This document shows, piece by piece, positions 29,092 to 38,591 of a stretch of 64,000 bases of DNA. The notes beneath the pieces were generated by a model, which was not told where the DNA came from, made no database searches, and was given only the letters and a program-made list of their open reading frames with translations. This stretch comes from Pelagicoccus sp. SDUM812005 (GTDB taxonomy: Bacteria > Verrucomicrobiota > Verrucomicrobiia > Opitutales > Opitutaceae): positions 186,001 to 250,000 of the forward strand of contig NZ_JARXIA010000008.1 in the NCBI RefSeq assembly GCF_031127875.1. Reading direction: 5' to 3'. Position 1 is the stretch's first letter. Each line of letters starts with the position of its first letter. The translations under genes and the position numbers were made by a program.

Positions 29092-30227
29092 GCGAGGAAG
29101 GCTCGGGTGAGCTCGAAGAGCTCTTCGGAGTCGACGAGGAAGGAGTCGTGGCCGAGGTCCATGTCGATTTGCAGGTAGGAGGCTTCCTTGCCCTGGCGGA
29201 GCATGGCGAGCACCACTTCCCGGTTTTGGGCGGGAGGGAAGAGCCAGTCGGAGGTGAAGCCGACCACTAGGGCGCGGCATTTCATGTTGGCCACGGCCTT
29301 GTCCAAGCTGCCGTAGTCGCCCGCCAGGTCGAAATAGCCGAGGGCTCGAGTGAAGTAGAGATAGGTGTTGGCGTCGAAGCGATTGGTGAAGCTTTCGCCC
29401 TGGTAGCGCAGGTAGCTCTCCACCTCGAATTCGATGTCGAAGGTGTACTTGCTGTTGTAGCCTTCCTGGCGGCGCCGGCCGAACTTGCGGTCCATGCTGG
29501 TATCCGAGAGGTAAGTGATGTGGGCCATCATGCGGGCGATGGCTAGGCCCATGTTGGGGCCCTTGTCCGGGTCGTAATTGCCTTCGCGCCACTCGGGATC
29601 TTGCATGATGGCCTGGCGTCCGACCTCGTCGAAGGCGATGGCTTGGGACTTTTGGCGCCAGGTGGTGGCCATGGGCAGGATTCGCTCCACGAAGTCCGGG
29701 TATTCGATCGCCCACTGCAGGACTTGCATGCCGCCCATGGAACCGCCGACGGCGGCGTGCAGTTTCTTGACGCCAATGCTGTCGAGCAGGATCTTCTGGG
29801 TTCTCACCATGTCGACGATGTTGACGAAGGGGAAGGTGAGGTTGTAGGGGGCGCCGGTTTCCGGGTTGATGGACTTGGGCCCAGTGGAGCCTTGGCAGCC
29901 GCCGATGCAGTTGGAGCAGATGACGAAGAAGCGCTTGGTGTCGATGGGCTTGCCGGGGCCGATCATGTTGTTCCACCAGCCCGGCTTGCGGTCGCGGAGG
30001 CTGTGGATGCCGGCGCAGTGGTGGTCGCCGGTGAGGGCGTGGGCCACGAGGATGACGTTGGTGCCTTCGGCGTTGAGGCGGCCGTAGGTTTCGTAGCGCA
30101 GGGTGAACTCCGGGATGCTTTGACCGCTTTCGAACTTATAGGGGTGCGGGTAGTGGAAATCGATCGGCTCGACGAGTCCTACCTCGCCGGCTTCGTCCAG
30201 CCCTAGATCCTCTTCGGTTGCGTTCAT
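29088..30227 (-). CDS. metX: Homoserine O-acetyltransferase
   Basis: MetX transfers an acetyl group from acetyl-CoA to homoserine, the first dedicated step to methionine. The 379-residue alpha/beta hydrolase has the oxyanion region [31 protein letters not shown], the nucleophile elbow Gly-Gly-Ser-Met-Gly-Gly, and the catalytic His in [10 protein letters not shown]. The ATG at 30227 starts the conserved region. No SAM riboswitch could be recognised upstream. Confidence 0.96.
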   Translation of the reverse strand: MNATEEDLGLDEAGEVGLVEPIDFHYPHPYKFESGQSIPEFTLRYETYGRLNAEGTNVILVAHALTGDHHCAGIHSLRDRKPGWWNNMIGPGKPIDTKRFFVICSNCIGGCQGSTGPKSINPETGAPYNLTFPFVNIVDMVRTQKILLDSIGVKKLHAAVGGSMGGMQVLQWAIEYPDFVERILPMATTWRQKSQAIAFDEVGRQAIMQDPEWREGNYDPDKGPNMGLAIARMMAHITYLSDTSMDRKFGRRRQEGYNSKYTFDIEFEVESYLRYQGESFTNRFDANTYLYFTRALGYFDLAGDYGSLDKAVANMKCRALVVGFTSDWLFPPAQNREVVLAMLRQGKEASYLQIDMDLGHDSFLVDSEELFELTRAFLA

Positions 30228-30423
30228 GTAGGGAGTTTTTGTGGGGCCGTGGGCAGGTGTCGAGAGCGAAGAAGGGGACTTGCGGGGCTGGAGTCCGGAG
30301 GCGGGCGGATTTTTTCTTTGAATGAGGCCCGCTTTGATTAGAAATTGAATCCGCGTCTCCTCCCGCGACGAACCCACTTGCGAGGGGCAGCGATTGTCGT
30401 TTCGCCCTCCTTTGAGTGAACCC

Positions 30424-30990
30424 ATGAAAATCGCCATTCTCCTATCGTGTTTCTTGACGCTTGCGTGTCTTGGCAGCGCCCGGCCCAAGAAGGACGTTCC
30501 CTATATCTACCTGAGATCGACGGATACGCTCTACATCCAGGTGATGGACAGCGTTTACGTGAATGGGAGCAGCTTGGGCGAGAACGACCGATTCCACCGG
30601 GTCGAGAAAATCCTGGAGGACGTGCTGGAGGACATCAAATTTCCGCTGGCCTACAAGATCGAGCGCTTTGGGGCGCAGCGTACGCCGCCCAACCAGCCCC
30701 GATTGGACCTGACGATCTTTAAGTGGGGAAACAACGGCTTGAGCGAGGTGGAGGCCCGTTTCAGCGCCAGCATCAAGCGCGACTACGCCAGGAACAAGTT
30801 TGGGACCTACTTTACCCGCACGCCGGCTCCTTTCGGCGGCTACGATCGCGTGATGCGCGCCCATAACGAAGTCATGGAAGAAGCCGTCGCGGAGATGGTC
30901 ATGGAGCTTAACACGAGACTGTCTGTCGGACTGCTGGAGGAGGAAAAAGGCGAAGCGGAAGGCGAGAATGACGTCTCAGAAAGCGAGTAG
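30424..30990 (+). CDS. Exported protein of unknown function
   Basis: The 188-residue protein starts with a signal peptide (MKIAILLSCFLTLACLGSA) and has a mixed alpha/beta body with the dyad VYVNGSSLGENDRFHRVEKILEDVLEDI and a long final helix ending in an acidic tail (about 168-188). I do not recognise the family. Its last 23 bases overlap the sigma factor gene, so the two are probably co-transcribed and could share a stress response. Confidence 0.75.
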   Translation: MKIAILLSCFLTLACLGSARPKKDVPYIYLRSTDTLYIQVMDSVYVNGSSLGENDRFHRVEKILEDVLEDIKFPLAYKIERFGAQRTPPNQPRLDLTIFKWGNNGLSEVEARFSASIKRDYARNKFGTYFTRTPAPFGGYDRVMRAHNEVMEEAVAEMVMELNTRLSVGLLEEEKGEAEGENDVSESE

Positions 30991-31597
30991 AGAGTCTTCG
31001 ATTCGTATGGGTGGAGAGACATCTCAGTCAATGGACGACGCCAGTATCGAGGCGGAGTTGATACGACGGATCGCGCGCGGGGAGCGGGCGGCCTTCGACG
31101 AGCTGTACGCTCGCTACTCCCGTCCGCTCTATTCCTATATCACGAAGTTCCTGCGCGACCGCGGCCTGGCCGAAGAGGTGCTGCAAGACGCTTTCGTGAA
31201 AATCTGGCGTTCGGCGCCGCGCTACGACCGCAGCCTCTCGCGCCCGTTCAGCTGGTGCGTGTTGATTACCAAGCGGCTTTGCATCGACCGGATACGGGCC
31301 ATGAAGCCAGTAACCGTGACCGACGACCCCGTGGCCCTCCAGCCGGTTGAGGAGCAGCGCCAGCCCGAGACGAATCCGTCCGAGCGAGTGGAGCTCGACG
31401 ATCAGCTCAGCATTTTGGGCGAGATGGTCGAGCGCCTGCCGGATTCCCAGCGCCTGAGCCTGCAGCTCGCCATGAACAAGGGGCTCACCCAGCAAGAAAT
31501 TTCAGATCAGCTCAATATGCCGCTCGGCACGGTGAAAACCGCTATGCGCCGCGGCATGCAACGACTCAAAACCATGATGGCATCCAGCTATGAATAA
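30968..31597 (+). CDS. ECF-type RNA polymerase sigma factor
   Basis: The protein has a sigma region 2 (AFDELYARYSRPLYSYITKFL, then LAEEVLQDAFVKIWRSAPRYD) and a region 4 helix-turn-helix (LPDSQRLSLQLAMNKGLTQQEISDQLNMPLGTVKTAMRRGMQRLK). This is the ECF group layout. Two starts are possible: the ATG at 30968, with AAGG upstream and overlapping the previous gene, or the ATG at 31031, which gives 188 residues and is nearer the usual N-terminus. The anti-sigma gene overlaps its end by eight bases. Confidence 0.93.
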   Translation: MTSQKASRESSIRMGGETSQSMDDASIEAELIRRIARGERAAFDELYARYSRPLYSYITKFLRDRGLAEEVLQDAFVKIWRSAPRYDRSLSRPFSWCVLITKRLCIDRIRAMKPVTVTDDPVALQPVEEQRQPETNPSERVELDDQLSILGEMVERLPDSQRLSLQLAMNKGLTQQEISDQLNMPLGTVKTAMRRGMQRLKTMMASSYE

Positions 31598-32435
31598 CGA
31601 ACTCATAGAAGAAAAAGCCCAACTCTACGCCCTCGGCATCTTGCCGGAGTCCGAACAGGAGGAATTCGAAAACCAAGTCCGCGAGGATCGCGAGCTGCAA
31701 GCCCTGGTGCACGGCTACCAGAAGCTTGGCGAGCTCGACGCAGTGCCAGGGCGCCGGGAGCCACCGTTCCAAGCCTACGCCAGCATCATGGAGCAGATCG
31801 ACGCTCCGGCGCGGAGCCGGCAAGGCAAGCGTCCGTCGGGATCGAAATTGGCGTCCTTCGTGACGTGGGGAGGCTGGGCGACGGCGGCCTGCGCCGCATT
31901 GGCCTTCGGGCTCAGCATCTTCAGCGAGCAAGAGGGTGCCGCCGCGAAGTCGGACATCGTGCTCAACAACCTCGCCAATCCGCGCATCGTAGCGGTGCAG
32001 ACTCCCTCCGAGGACATTACCGTCGAGGATCGCATGTTGGAGTTGGCTGGCTTGGCGGAAGCCTACTGGTTCGCTCGGGAGGGCATTCCTTCGGGGCAAT
32101 TCCTTGACGGACAGGCGGATGCCGAAGTGGCGGAGATGTCGGGCGGCTTCACCATCTACGACCGGCGCTACAACATCGGCTTCATCGCGGTGGAGAACCT
32201 GCCGCGCGAGGCTCCCAACAAGAGCTACCACGTTTGGGCCAAGACCAAACCCACCGCCGCTCCCGTACGAGCGGGGACCTTGCCGATCGGGGACGAGTCG
32301 CGAGGCCTCTTCTTTTTCGACCTGTCTACCCTTCCAGCAGGGGCATCCCTCGATTCGCTGAGCTTTTTCGTGACCGAGGAGGAAAGCGAGAACCCCGTTT
32401 CGCCCAGCGGTATGGTGGTCCTGAGCGACGTCTAG
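31590..32435 (+). CDS. RskA-type anti-sigma factor
   Basis: The 281-residue protein has an N-terminal anti-sigma domain (ELIEEKAQLYALGILPESEQEEFENQ), one membrane helix (about 92-111, WGGWATAACAALAFGLSIF), and a periplasmic domain resembling RskA, with YHVWAKTKP and GTLPIGDES. It should bind and hold the ECF sigma factor encoded just upstream. The overlap of the two genes supports pairing and fixed stoichiometry. Confidence 0.9.
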   Translation: MNNELIEEKAQLYALGILPESEQEEFENQVREDRELQALVHGYQKLGELDAVPGRREPPFQAYASIMEQIDAPARSRQGKRPSGSKLASFVTWGGWATAACAALAFGLSIFSEQEGAAAKSDIVLNNLANPRIVAVQTPSEDITVEDRMLELAGLAEAYWFAREGIPSGQFLDGQADAEVAEMSGGFTIYDRRYNIGFIAVENLPREAPNKSYHVWAKTKPTAAPVRAGTLPIGDESRGLFFFDLSTLPAGASLDSLSFFVTEEESENPVSPSGMVVLSDV

Positions 32436-32495
32436 CTTGCTTAACCGGAAGGTTAAAACGTTCCTGCCTTTACGTATTCCTTACATTTTAACATT

Positions 32496-32521
32496 GCCGC
32501 CTTTCGGGCGGCTTTTTTTTC
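32496..32521 (+). terminator. Intrinsic terminator after the sigma/anti-sigma operon
   Basis: A GC-only six-base stem GCCGCC/GGCGGC with TTTCG loop is followed by eight T residues, 60 bases after the anti-sigma stop. Confidence 0.9.
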
Positions 32522-32569
32522 TCTACGGAGTCGGCAACTTTCGCTGATCAGTCCCCAGAGTCATAGAAA

Positions 32570-33871
32570 ATGAAACGTTTACTCCCCTTCCTCCCCGTAA
32601 CTTTCCTTCTAATGCTTCCAACCTTCGCACATGCGGATGAAGGAACCCCAGTTCTCGATTCAGGCGATACCGCTTGGATGATCGTGGCGACTGCCTTGGT
32701 GCTCTTCATGACCTTGCCGGGGCTGGCGCTTTTTTACGGCGGTTTGGTCCGAGCCAAGAACGTGCTCTCCATCCTGATGCAGTGTTTCTCCATTTGCGCC
32801 ATCATGTCGGTGCTATGGGTGATCTTCGGCTACAGCTTGGCCTATACCGGCTCGAATCCCTTTATCGGCGGCTTCGACTATGTTTTTCTGAAGCATATGT
32901 CCGCTGACACGGTTTCCGGAGCGGGAGCGATTCCCGAATCGGTTTTCGTGACCTTCCAGATGACCTTTGCGATCATCACGCCAGCTCTCATCATCGGAGC
33001 CTTCGCGGAACGCGTGAAGTTCTCTGCGGTGGTGGTCTTTTCCATCCTCTGGTTCATCTTTTCCTATATTCCGGTCTGGCACATGGCCTGGTCCGAGCAC
33101 GGCTTCTTCCATAACTGGAGCGTGATGGACTTCGCCGGCGGCACGGTGGTGCACATCAACGCAGCGATGGCCGGCCTGGTCGGCTGCTTGATGGTCGGCA
33201 AGCGCAAGAAGGCTTTCGAAGAGCCCATCAAGCCGCACAATCTTCCTCTCACCGTGATCGGCGCCTCCATGCTTTGGGTAGGCTGGTTCGGCTTCAACGC
33301 AGGCAGCGCGGTGGCGGCGGACGGCACCGCTGGCATGGCCATGCTCGTGACCCAAATCGCCTGCGCGACTTGCGCCGTGACTTGGATGCTTATCGAATTC
33401 TTCGTGCACGGGAAGGCTTCGGCCCTGGGCGTCGCGACCGGCGCGGTGGCGGGATTGGTCGCCATCACCCCCGCTTCCGGCAATGCGGGTCCCATGGGGG
33501 CAATCATCATCGGCATTTGCTCGGCGATCTGCTGTTACCTGGTCGCGGTTAAGCTGAAGTTCATCCTCAAGATCGACGACTCCCTGGACGTCTTCGGCGT
33601 GCACGGCATCGGCGGCATCGTGGGGGCCATCCTCACGGGCGTAGTAGCCTCCGAGTCGCTCGGCGGTACGGGGTACGGCGAAGGAATCACCATGGGCGCC
33701 CAGGTTTGGGGGCAGCTCGTGAGCGTGCTGATCACCATCGCCTGGAGCGGCATCGTATCCTTTGTCCTCTTCTTCATCATCGACAAGGCGATCGGGCTAC
33801 GCGTGGAGTCGGACGACGAGCTCCGCGGCCTCGACCTGAGCGACCACGACGAGCAGGCCTACGAGCTCTAG
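32570..33871 (+). CDS. amtB: Ammonium transporter
   Basis: This is an Amt channel that conducts ammonium or ammonia across the inner membrane. The 433-residue protein has a signal peptide (MKRLLPFLPVTFLLMLPTFAHA) and eleven transmembrane helices, including LALFYGGLVRAKNVLS, the first pore histidine in GGTVVHINAAMAGLVG, and the second in DVFGVHGIGGIVGAIL. Length is normal. A glnK (P-II) gene, which often follows amtB, is absent; a strong terminator comes directly after. Confidence 0.97.
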   Translation: MKRLLPFLPVTFLLMLPTFAHADEGTPVLDSGDTAWMIVATALVLFMTLPGLALFYGGLVRAKNVLSILMQCFSICAIMSVLWVIFGYSLAYTGSNPFIGGFDYVFLKHMSADTVSGAGAIPESVFVTFQMTFAIITPALIIGAFAERVKFSAVVVFSILWFIFSYIPVWHMAWSEHGFFHNWSVMDFAGGTVVHINAAMAGLVGCLMVGKRKKAFEEPIKPHNLPLTVIGASMLWVGWFGFNAGSAVAADGTAGMAMLVTQIACATCAVTWMLIEFFVHGKASALGVATGAVAGLVAITPASGNAGPMGAIIIGICSAICCYLVAVKLKFILKIDDSLDVFGVHGIGGIVGAILTGVVASESLGGTGYGEGITMGAQVWGQLVSVLITIAWSGIVSFVLFFIIDKAIGLRVESDDELRGLDLSDHDEQAYEL

Positions 33872-33898
33872 GGCTCCGGAACAGCTCAACAGTTTCCC

Positions 33899-33931
33899 AG
33901 CCCGGGCGCCATTTGCGCGCCCGGGCTTTTT
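33899..33931 (+). terminator. Intrinsic terminator after amtB
   Basis: A perfect 11-bp GC-rich stem (33899-33909 with 33917-33927), CATTTGC loop and a run of T lie 28 bases after the amtB stop. Confidence 0.92.
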
Positions 33932-33984
33932 GTGGGCGGGTGCGGACTTGAAAACCGGCCTCAAGGCTCTAGCGTTCGCGCACT

Positions 33985-34896
33985 ATGATATCCCGTCGCT
34001 TTCTCTGTATCCAACTCGCATTGGCGAGCCTGCTGCTTGGCGGTTGCTCGGTCAAAAAGCTGGCCATGAACCAGCTCGGGGATGCCCTTTCGGGCGGAGG
34101 CGACGTTTTCGCCTCGGACGAGGACCCGGAACTGGTGGGCGACGCGCTTCCCTTCAGCCTCAAGCTGATGGAGAGCATCTTGGCGGAGACGCCTGAGCAT
34201 GTCGGCCTGCTTACCTCGCTCTCGAGCGGTTTTACCCAGTACGCCTACGGCTGGGTGCAGCTCGACGCCGACGAGATCGAGGACGAGGACTACGATCGCG
34301 CGGAAGAGCTGCGGGATCGCGCCATCAAACTTTACCAAAGAGCTAATCGTTACGGCATGCGCGGCCTGGAGGTGAAGTACCCCGGACTCGGCGAAGCCCT
34401 GAAGGAGAACGCTAAGGCGGCCCTGCAGCGGGTGAAGAAGGAAGACGTGGAAACGCTTTACTGGGCGGCTTTGTCTTGGGCGGGAGCGATTTCGCTCTCG
34501 CTGGACAATATGGACTTGGTGGGAGACCTCGCTTACGTGGAGGCCATGATGCTGCGTTGCTTGGAGCTTGATCCGGATTGGGAGATGGGCTCGATCCAGA
34601 GCTTCTTCATTACCTACGAAATGAGCCGCATGAACGGGGAAGGCGATCCGGTCGAGAACGCCACTCGTTACTTCAAGCGGGCCCTAGAGCTGTCGGAGGG
34701 CAAGCTGGCCTCCGTCTACGTGGCGTACGCGGAGTCGGTGGCGGTGGAGCAGCAGGATAAGGAGCTTTTCCTAGCCATGCTCAACAAGGCGCTGGAGATC
34801 GACGTAGACGCGAACCCGTCCTTGCGCCTCAACAACTTGCTCTACCAGCGTCGGGCCGAATGGCTGCTGACGCGTCTGGATTGGCTGTTTTTGTAG
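33985..34896 (+). CDS. TRAP transporter-associated TatT lipoprotein
   Basis: The 303-residue protein is a lipoprotein (lipobox LLLGGC, Cys21) built of helical TPR-like pairs, for example SILAETPEHVGLLTSLSSGFTQYAYGWV and ATRYFKRALELSEGKLASVYVAYAESVA. This layout matches the TatT component described with TRAP transporters in Treponema, where a trimer binds the substrate receptor. The receptor gene follows 118 bases later. The genes for the membrane subunits are missing here. Confidence 0.86.
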   Translation: MISRRFLCIQLALASLLLGGCSVKKLAMNQLGDALSGGGDVFASDEDPELVGDALPFSLKLMESILAETPEHVGLLTSLSSGFTQYAYGWVQLDADEIEDEDYDRAEELRDRAIKLYQRANRYGMRGLEVKYPGLGEALKENAKAALQRVKKEDVETLYWAALSWAGAISLSLDNMDLVGDLAYVEAMMLRCLELDPDWEMGSIQSFFITYEMSRMNGEGDPVENATRYFKRALELSEGKLASVYVAYAESVAVEQQDKELFLAMLNKALEIDVDANPSLRLNNLLYQRRAEWLLTRLDWLFL

Positions 34897-35014
34897 GCGG
34901 AAACTTCAGTCGGGATGAAACGTTTACGCGTCGCTCCTGTATAAAACATTGAAGCTTCTGGGGGCTTTGTCCGTCTTAGGGACCCAAAGAGCCTCTCAAC
35001 CCCTCTCTCGCAAG

Positions 35015-36043
35015 ATGACGATATTTTCCAAGTTTACACGTTTGCTCGCTTTCGGCGCCGTTGCTGCAGCGACCTTTTCGATCACTCCCGACGCCGAGGC
35101 GCGTCGCATGAACATCCGCTTGAGCACGCTCGCTCCCAAGGATTCCTCCTTCGACAAGTCCCTGCGCAAGATGGGGCAGGAGTGGAAGGACGAAACGAGG
35201 GGACAGGTCAACCTGATCGTTTTCTCCGGCGGCGTGCAGGGGGGCGAAACCGCCATGATCGACCGTATGCGGGTAAACCAGCTGCAAGCGGCCCTTATCT
35301 CCGGCGTCGGACTCTCCGAGATCGACCCTGGCGTGGCGGGATTGCAGCAGATTCCCATGATGTTCCACACCTACGATGAGCTCGAGTACGTGATGGAGCG
35401 GCTCGGTCCCAAGCTGGAGGAGCGCATCAAGGAAAAGGGCTTCATCGTGCTTAGCTGGGTCGATTCCGGTTGGGTCAAGATTTTCAGTAAGCAGGAGCTC
35501 GCTACGCCCGACGACATGAAGAAGGGCAAGCTCTACACGTGGGCGGGCGACAACAAGCAGACCGACTTGCTCAAGAACATGGGCTTCCGCCCGGTGCCGA
35601 TCGACGCGACGGAGGTCACCTCCAGCTTGCAGACAGGTTTGGTCGACATCGTGCCGCTGCCCCCATTTTTCGCTCTCGCTACTCAGAGCTACCGTCCTGC
35701 CCCCAACATGCTCGACATTCGCTACACGCCGATCGTGGGCGCCATCGTCGTCTCGGAGCAGGCTTGGAGCCGGATTTCGCCGGAAGACCAAGCGGTCATG
35801 TTGGAGTCGGCCCGTCGCCACGGTCGTGAAATGACTCTCGCAGGCCGCGCCGAAAACGAAGAGGCGATCAAGGTGATGAAGGAGAAGTGGGGCCTCAAGA
35901 TCCGCGACGCCGACGATGCGGTCACGGAGTCCTGGGAGAAGGCCTCGGAAAAGGCTTACTCGCTCATCCGCGACAACACTGTCCCAGCCGACATCTTCGA
36001 CGAAGTCGTTCGCCTGCTCAAAGAGTACCGCTCGCAGCAATAG
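35015..36043 (+). CDS. TRAP transporter substrate-binding protein (DctP family)
   Basis: The 342-residue protein has a signal peptide ending near TPDAEARR, then the DctP fold: IRLSTLAPKDSSFDKSLRKMGQEW, GGVQGGETAMIDRMRVNQLQAALISG, and a C-terminal lobe with SWEKASEKAYSLIRDN. The ATG at 35015 gives the full signal peptide. With the TatT lipoprotein gene upstream it forms a TatP-TatT pair; DctQ and DctM subunits are not next to it. The ligand is unknown. Confidence 0.9.
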   Translation: MTIFSKFTRLLAFGAVAAATFSITPDAEARRMNIRLSTLAPKDSSFDKSLRKMGQEWKDETRGQVNLIVFSGGVQGGETAMIDRMRVNQLQAALISGVGLSEIDPGVAGLQQIPMMFHTYDELEYVMERLGPKLEERIKEKGFIVLSWVDSGWVKIFSKQELATPDDMKKGKLYTWAGDNKQTDLLKNMGFRPVPIDATEVTSSLQTGLVDIVPLPPFFALATQSYRPAPNMLDIRYTPIVGAIVVSEQAWSRISPEDQAVMLESARRHGREMTLAGRAENEEAIKVMKEKWGLKIRDADDAVTESWEKASEKAYSLIRDNTVPADIFDEVVRLLKEYRSQQ

Positions 36044-36072
36044 CTGCCTGTATAGGCTTTTTGAATACCGTT

Positions 36073-36102
36073 GGCCGTCTCGGATACAGAGACGGCCTTT
36101 CT
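36073..36102 (+). terminator. Intrinsic terminator after the TRAP receptor gene
   Basis: A nine-base stem GGCCGTCTC/GAGACGGCC (36073-36081 with 36089-36097) closes a seven-base loop and is followed by a short T-rich tract. Confidence 0.85.
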
Positions 36103-36389
36103 ATTGTAATTGGCTTTCTAGGAGAAAAATAGTGCACGCGAAGCAGGCCGATCAGCGCAAGGCGGCGCAGGGTAGGGACGCAGCTCTTTCACTTAGTAGA
36201 TATCCTGTAAACGGTAAGCAGTCAGTTAGTAAATGGGGTCTGTATATTTTATAGGTATTTATAACTTGCACTGGGATTAACCTAATTGGGATAAGTAGAG
36301 GTGTCCGCGGTATGTGTTAACTGCGGCAGCTAATCCTGAGCCGGCCATTGCCAGAGCTCTTTCGCAAAAATAACCCCCTGTATCCCCCC
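36103..36389. other. Intergenic region upstream of the HAF-repeat gene
   Basis: No gene or RNA is recognised here. The sequence becomes AT-rich around 36220-36260 and probably holds the promoter of the HAF-repeat gene. Its base composition is more like that gene than like the GC-rich genes on the left. Confidence 0.4.
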
Positions 36390-37688
36390 ATGATAAAGTC
36401 TAAGTCGTTTAGTCTTATGTTCCTAGCCAGCTTGGCTTTGCTTACCGCGTCTGCCTCTCCGGACAAGAATCTTCGTTTTAAGGCGAAGTTGATAGGCTCA
36501 CCTTATATAAATTCGGAGAGTGGTTTAGGCGGCAACATTCCCACTAGCATCAACGAAGGTGGCAAGGTCGCCGGTTATTATCCGATCTTCGACGATCTAG
36601 GGAACGTTGAAGGATTGGCTAGTTTTGCTTGGAGCGATCGAGATGGCTTCGAGGATTTGGGATTGGGGCCGAGCGTCGACCAAGAGACTGGGTTTAGGAG
36701 GTCGTTCGTGGCGATGGGCATCAACGACCAAGGTGACATTGCAGGTACCCTGAGGATCGTCGAACCTCTGGGCGATGGTAGGAATCGAGTATGGGAGACG
36801 TTCGCTTTCGTGCTGCGAGCGGACGGAAACCTCGACATCTTTGCTCCGCAGTCACCCTTCCCTGGTCGCGATGGCTATTACGATGCGTATGGAAATGCGA
36901 TAAACAACTTTGGCGAGGTAGTCGGGCACGAGCGTTTCTTCGAAGCGAATGGCCGTCTGTCGGAAACTCCTCCCATTATTTGGAGTGCGGACGGTGCGAC
37001 GTTGGTCGATCTGAATCCAGCGGAACCGGTCGTTCGTAGGTCGAACGCAGTCGGCGCAGATATCAATGACCAAGGAACGATCGCAGGCAGGGCCACATAC
37101 TATGTCGATGGCCGCCCACTCGGAAACGAGGCTTTTATCTGGAATTACGATATTGGCTTGGTACGTCTCGGCGCCTTGGCTGAATCGGCTTCCGGTGGAC
37201 GCTCCTCGACGGCGAACGCTCTCAACGAGAACGAAGAGGTAGTTGGGTCCAGTTTGATTTATTCGCCAGAAAATACGTATAACGTCAGTGTGCCCTTCTA
37301 CTGGTCAGCGGCCACCGGCATGGTAGAGCTTCCGCTTCTAGATCTAGAAGTCGTATCGGAAAACCAATTCGTTTTTGGCAATGCAAATGACATAAACGAA
37401 AGTGGAGTCGTCGTCGGCTTTTCGCGTGCGATTGAGGTCGATCCTAGCGGCCCGAATACTCCGCTTGAGAGCAGAGCTACCATCTGGGTAGAAGGAGAAG
37501 CGATGGATTTGAACGATCTGGTGATCAACCTAGATCTCGAGTTGATCGGAGCGACATCGATCAATGATAGAGGCCAAATCGCTGCGGTTGCGCTAGGCGA
37601 AACGGGTCAAGTCGGCGTTTTGCTTACGCCGGTCTATCAGAGCGGCCAGAAGAAAGGGCACAAAGATGGACATCCAGGATTGAAATGA
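36390..37688 (+). CDS. Exported HAF-repeat protein
   Basis: The 432-residue protein begins with a signal peptide (KSFSLMFLASLALLTASAS) and contains at least seven short repeats of the HAF type at roughly 40-60 residue spacing: INEGGKVAGYY, INDQGDIAGT, INNFGEVVGH, INDQGTIAGRA, LNENEEVVGSS, INESGVVVGFS and INDRGQIAAVA. Such repeats form a beta-propeller-like or solenoid extracellular domain of unknown function. The gene uses A/T-ending codons more than its neighbours, which hints at a different history. The ATG at 36390 is preferred over an upstream TTG. Confidence 0.86.
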   Translation: MIKSKSFSLMFLASLALLTASASPDKNLRFKAKLIGSPYINSESGLGGNIPTSINEGGKVAGYYPIFDDLGNVEGLASFAWSDRDGFEDLGLGPSVDQETGFRRSFVAMGINDQGDIAGTLRIVEPLGDGRNRVWETFAFVLRADGNLDIFAPQSPFPGRDGYYDAYGNAINNFGEVVGHERFFEANGRLSETPPIIWSADGATLVDLNPAEPVVRRSNAVGADINDQGTIAGRATYYVDGRPLGNEAFIWNYDIGLVRLGALAESASGGRSSTANALNENEEVVGSSLIYSPENTYNVSVPFYWSAATGMVELPLLDLEVVSENQFVFGNANDINESGVVVGFSRAIEVDPSGPNTPLESRATIWVEGEAMDLNDLVINLDLELIGATSINDRGQIAAVALGETGQVGVLLTPVYQSGQKKGHKDGHPGLK

Positions 37689-37733
37689 TGCCTTCCCCAA
37701 AGGCAGCAGATCGATGTTAGAATTTCAGAAATA

Positions 37734-37764
37734 AAAAGGCCGCCCCTCTGAGGGGCGGCCTTTT
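37734..37764. terminator. Bidirectional terminator between HAF gene and yebC
   Basis: A 14-bp perfect stem (37734-37747 with 37751-37764) with a CTG loop has A residues on the left and T residues on the right, so it can end transcripts from both convergent genes. Confidence 0.93.
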
Positions 37765-37787
37765 GGTTTTGAAATGAGGGTCTCGCT

Positions 37788-38534
37788 TTACTCTTCGTCG
37801 AGGATGCCGTCGGCGAAGTCGGCGTTGTGGAAGACGTTTTGCACGTCGTCCAGGTCGTCGAGGGCTTCTACGAGCGTCATGATCGACTTGGCTTCGGCCG
37901 GGTCGCTGATGGGAGTGAGCGTCTCGGGCAGGTAGGCGAGCTCGGAGCTGGCGACTTCGATGCCGGCGTCGGCGAGGGCTTGGGAGACGGAGTCGTACTC
38001 GGTGATGGGCGCGAGCACTTCGAAGCCTTCTTCTTCGACCTTGATGTCTTCGGCTCCGGCTTCGAGGGCGATGTCCATGAGCTTTTCCTCGTCGGTTTGG
38101 TCCTTGGCGATGAGGAACTGTCCGCAGCGGTTGAACATGAAGGCGACGGCGTTGGCTCCGGCGAGGTTGCCGCCGCGCTTGGTGAAGGTGGAGCGGATCT
38201 CGGAGGCGGCCCGGTTCTTGTTGTCGGTGGTGACTTCCACCACCACGGCGACTCCGTGGGGAGCGTAGCCTTCGTAGACGAATTCTTCGTAGACGACGCC
38301 GGGGAGCTCGCCGGTGCCCTTCTTGACGGCGCGGTCGATATTGTCGGCCGGCATGTTGGCGGCGCGGGCCTTGAGGAGGAGGGTGCGCAGCTTGGCATTG
38401 GCGTCGGGGTCGCCGCCTCCGGCCTTGGCGGCCATGGTGATGTCCTTCGAGAGGCGGCTGAAGATTTTACCGCGCTTGGCGTCGACGGCCGCTTTGCGGT
38501 GCTTGGTGTTGGCCCATTTACTATGTCCTGCCAT
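37788..38534 (-). CDS. yebC: YebC/PmpR family regulatory protein
   Basis: The 248-residue protein starts with the family signature MAGHSKWANTKHRKAAVDAKRGKIFSRLSKDI and continues with the KARAANMPADNIDRAVKKGTGE and YEGYAPHGVAVVVEV blocks. Members of this family bind DNA as regulators or act as translation factors that help ribosomes through proline-rich stretches. It lies 57 bases downstream of yidC on the same strand. Confidence 0.96.
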   Translation of the reverse strand: MAGHSKWANTKHRKAAVDAKRGKIFSRLSKDITMAAKAGGGDPDANAKLRTLLLKARAANMPADNIDRAVKKGTGELPGVVYEEFVYEGYAPHGVAVVVEVTTDNKNRAASEIRSTFTKRGGNLAGANAVAFMFNRCGQFLIAKDQTDEEKLMDIALEAGAEDIKVEEEGFEVLAPITEYDSVSQALADAGIEVASSELAYLPETLTPISDPAEAKSIMTLVEALDDLDDVQNVFHNADFADGILDEE

Positions 38535-38591
38535 GTTCTTCTGGGTTAGTGGTCCGAGGTGCTAGGTTAATTGGCTTGAATGCGGCGCCGC

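Noticed and set aside
30228-30423. SAM riboswitch before metX
   Set aside because: No conserved SAM-I or SAM-II core could be recognised on the minus strand.
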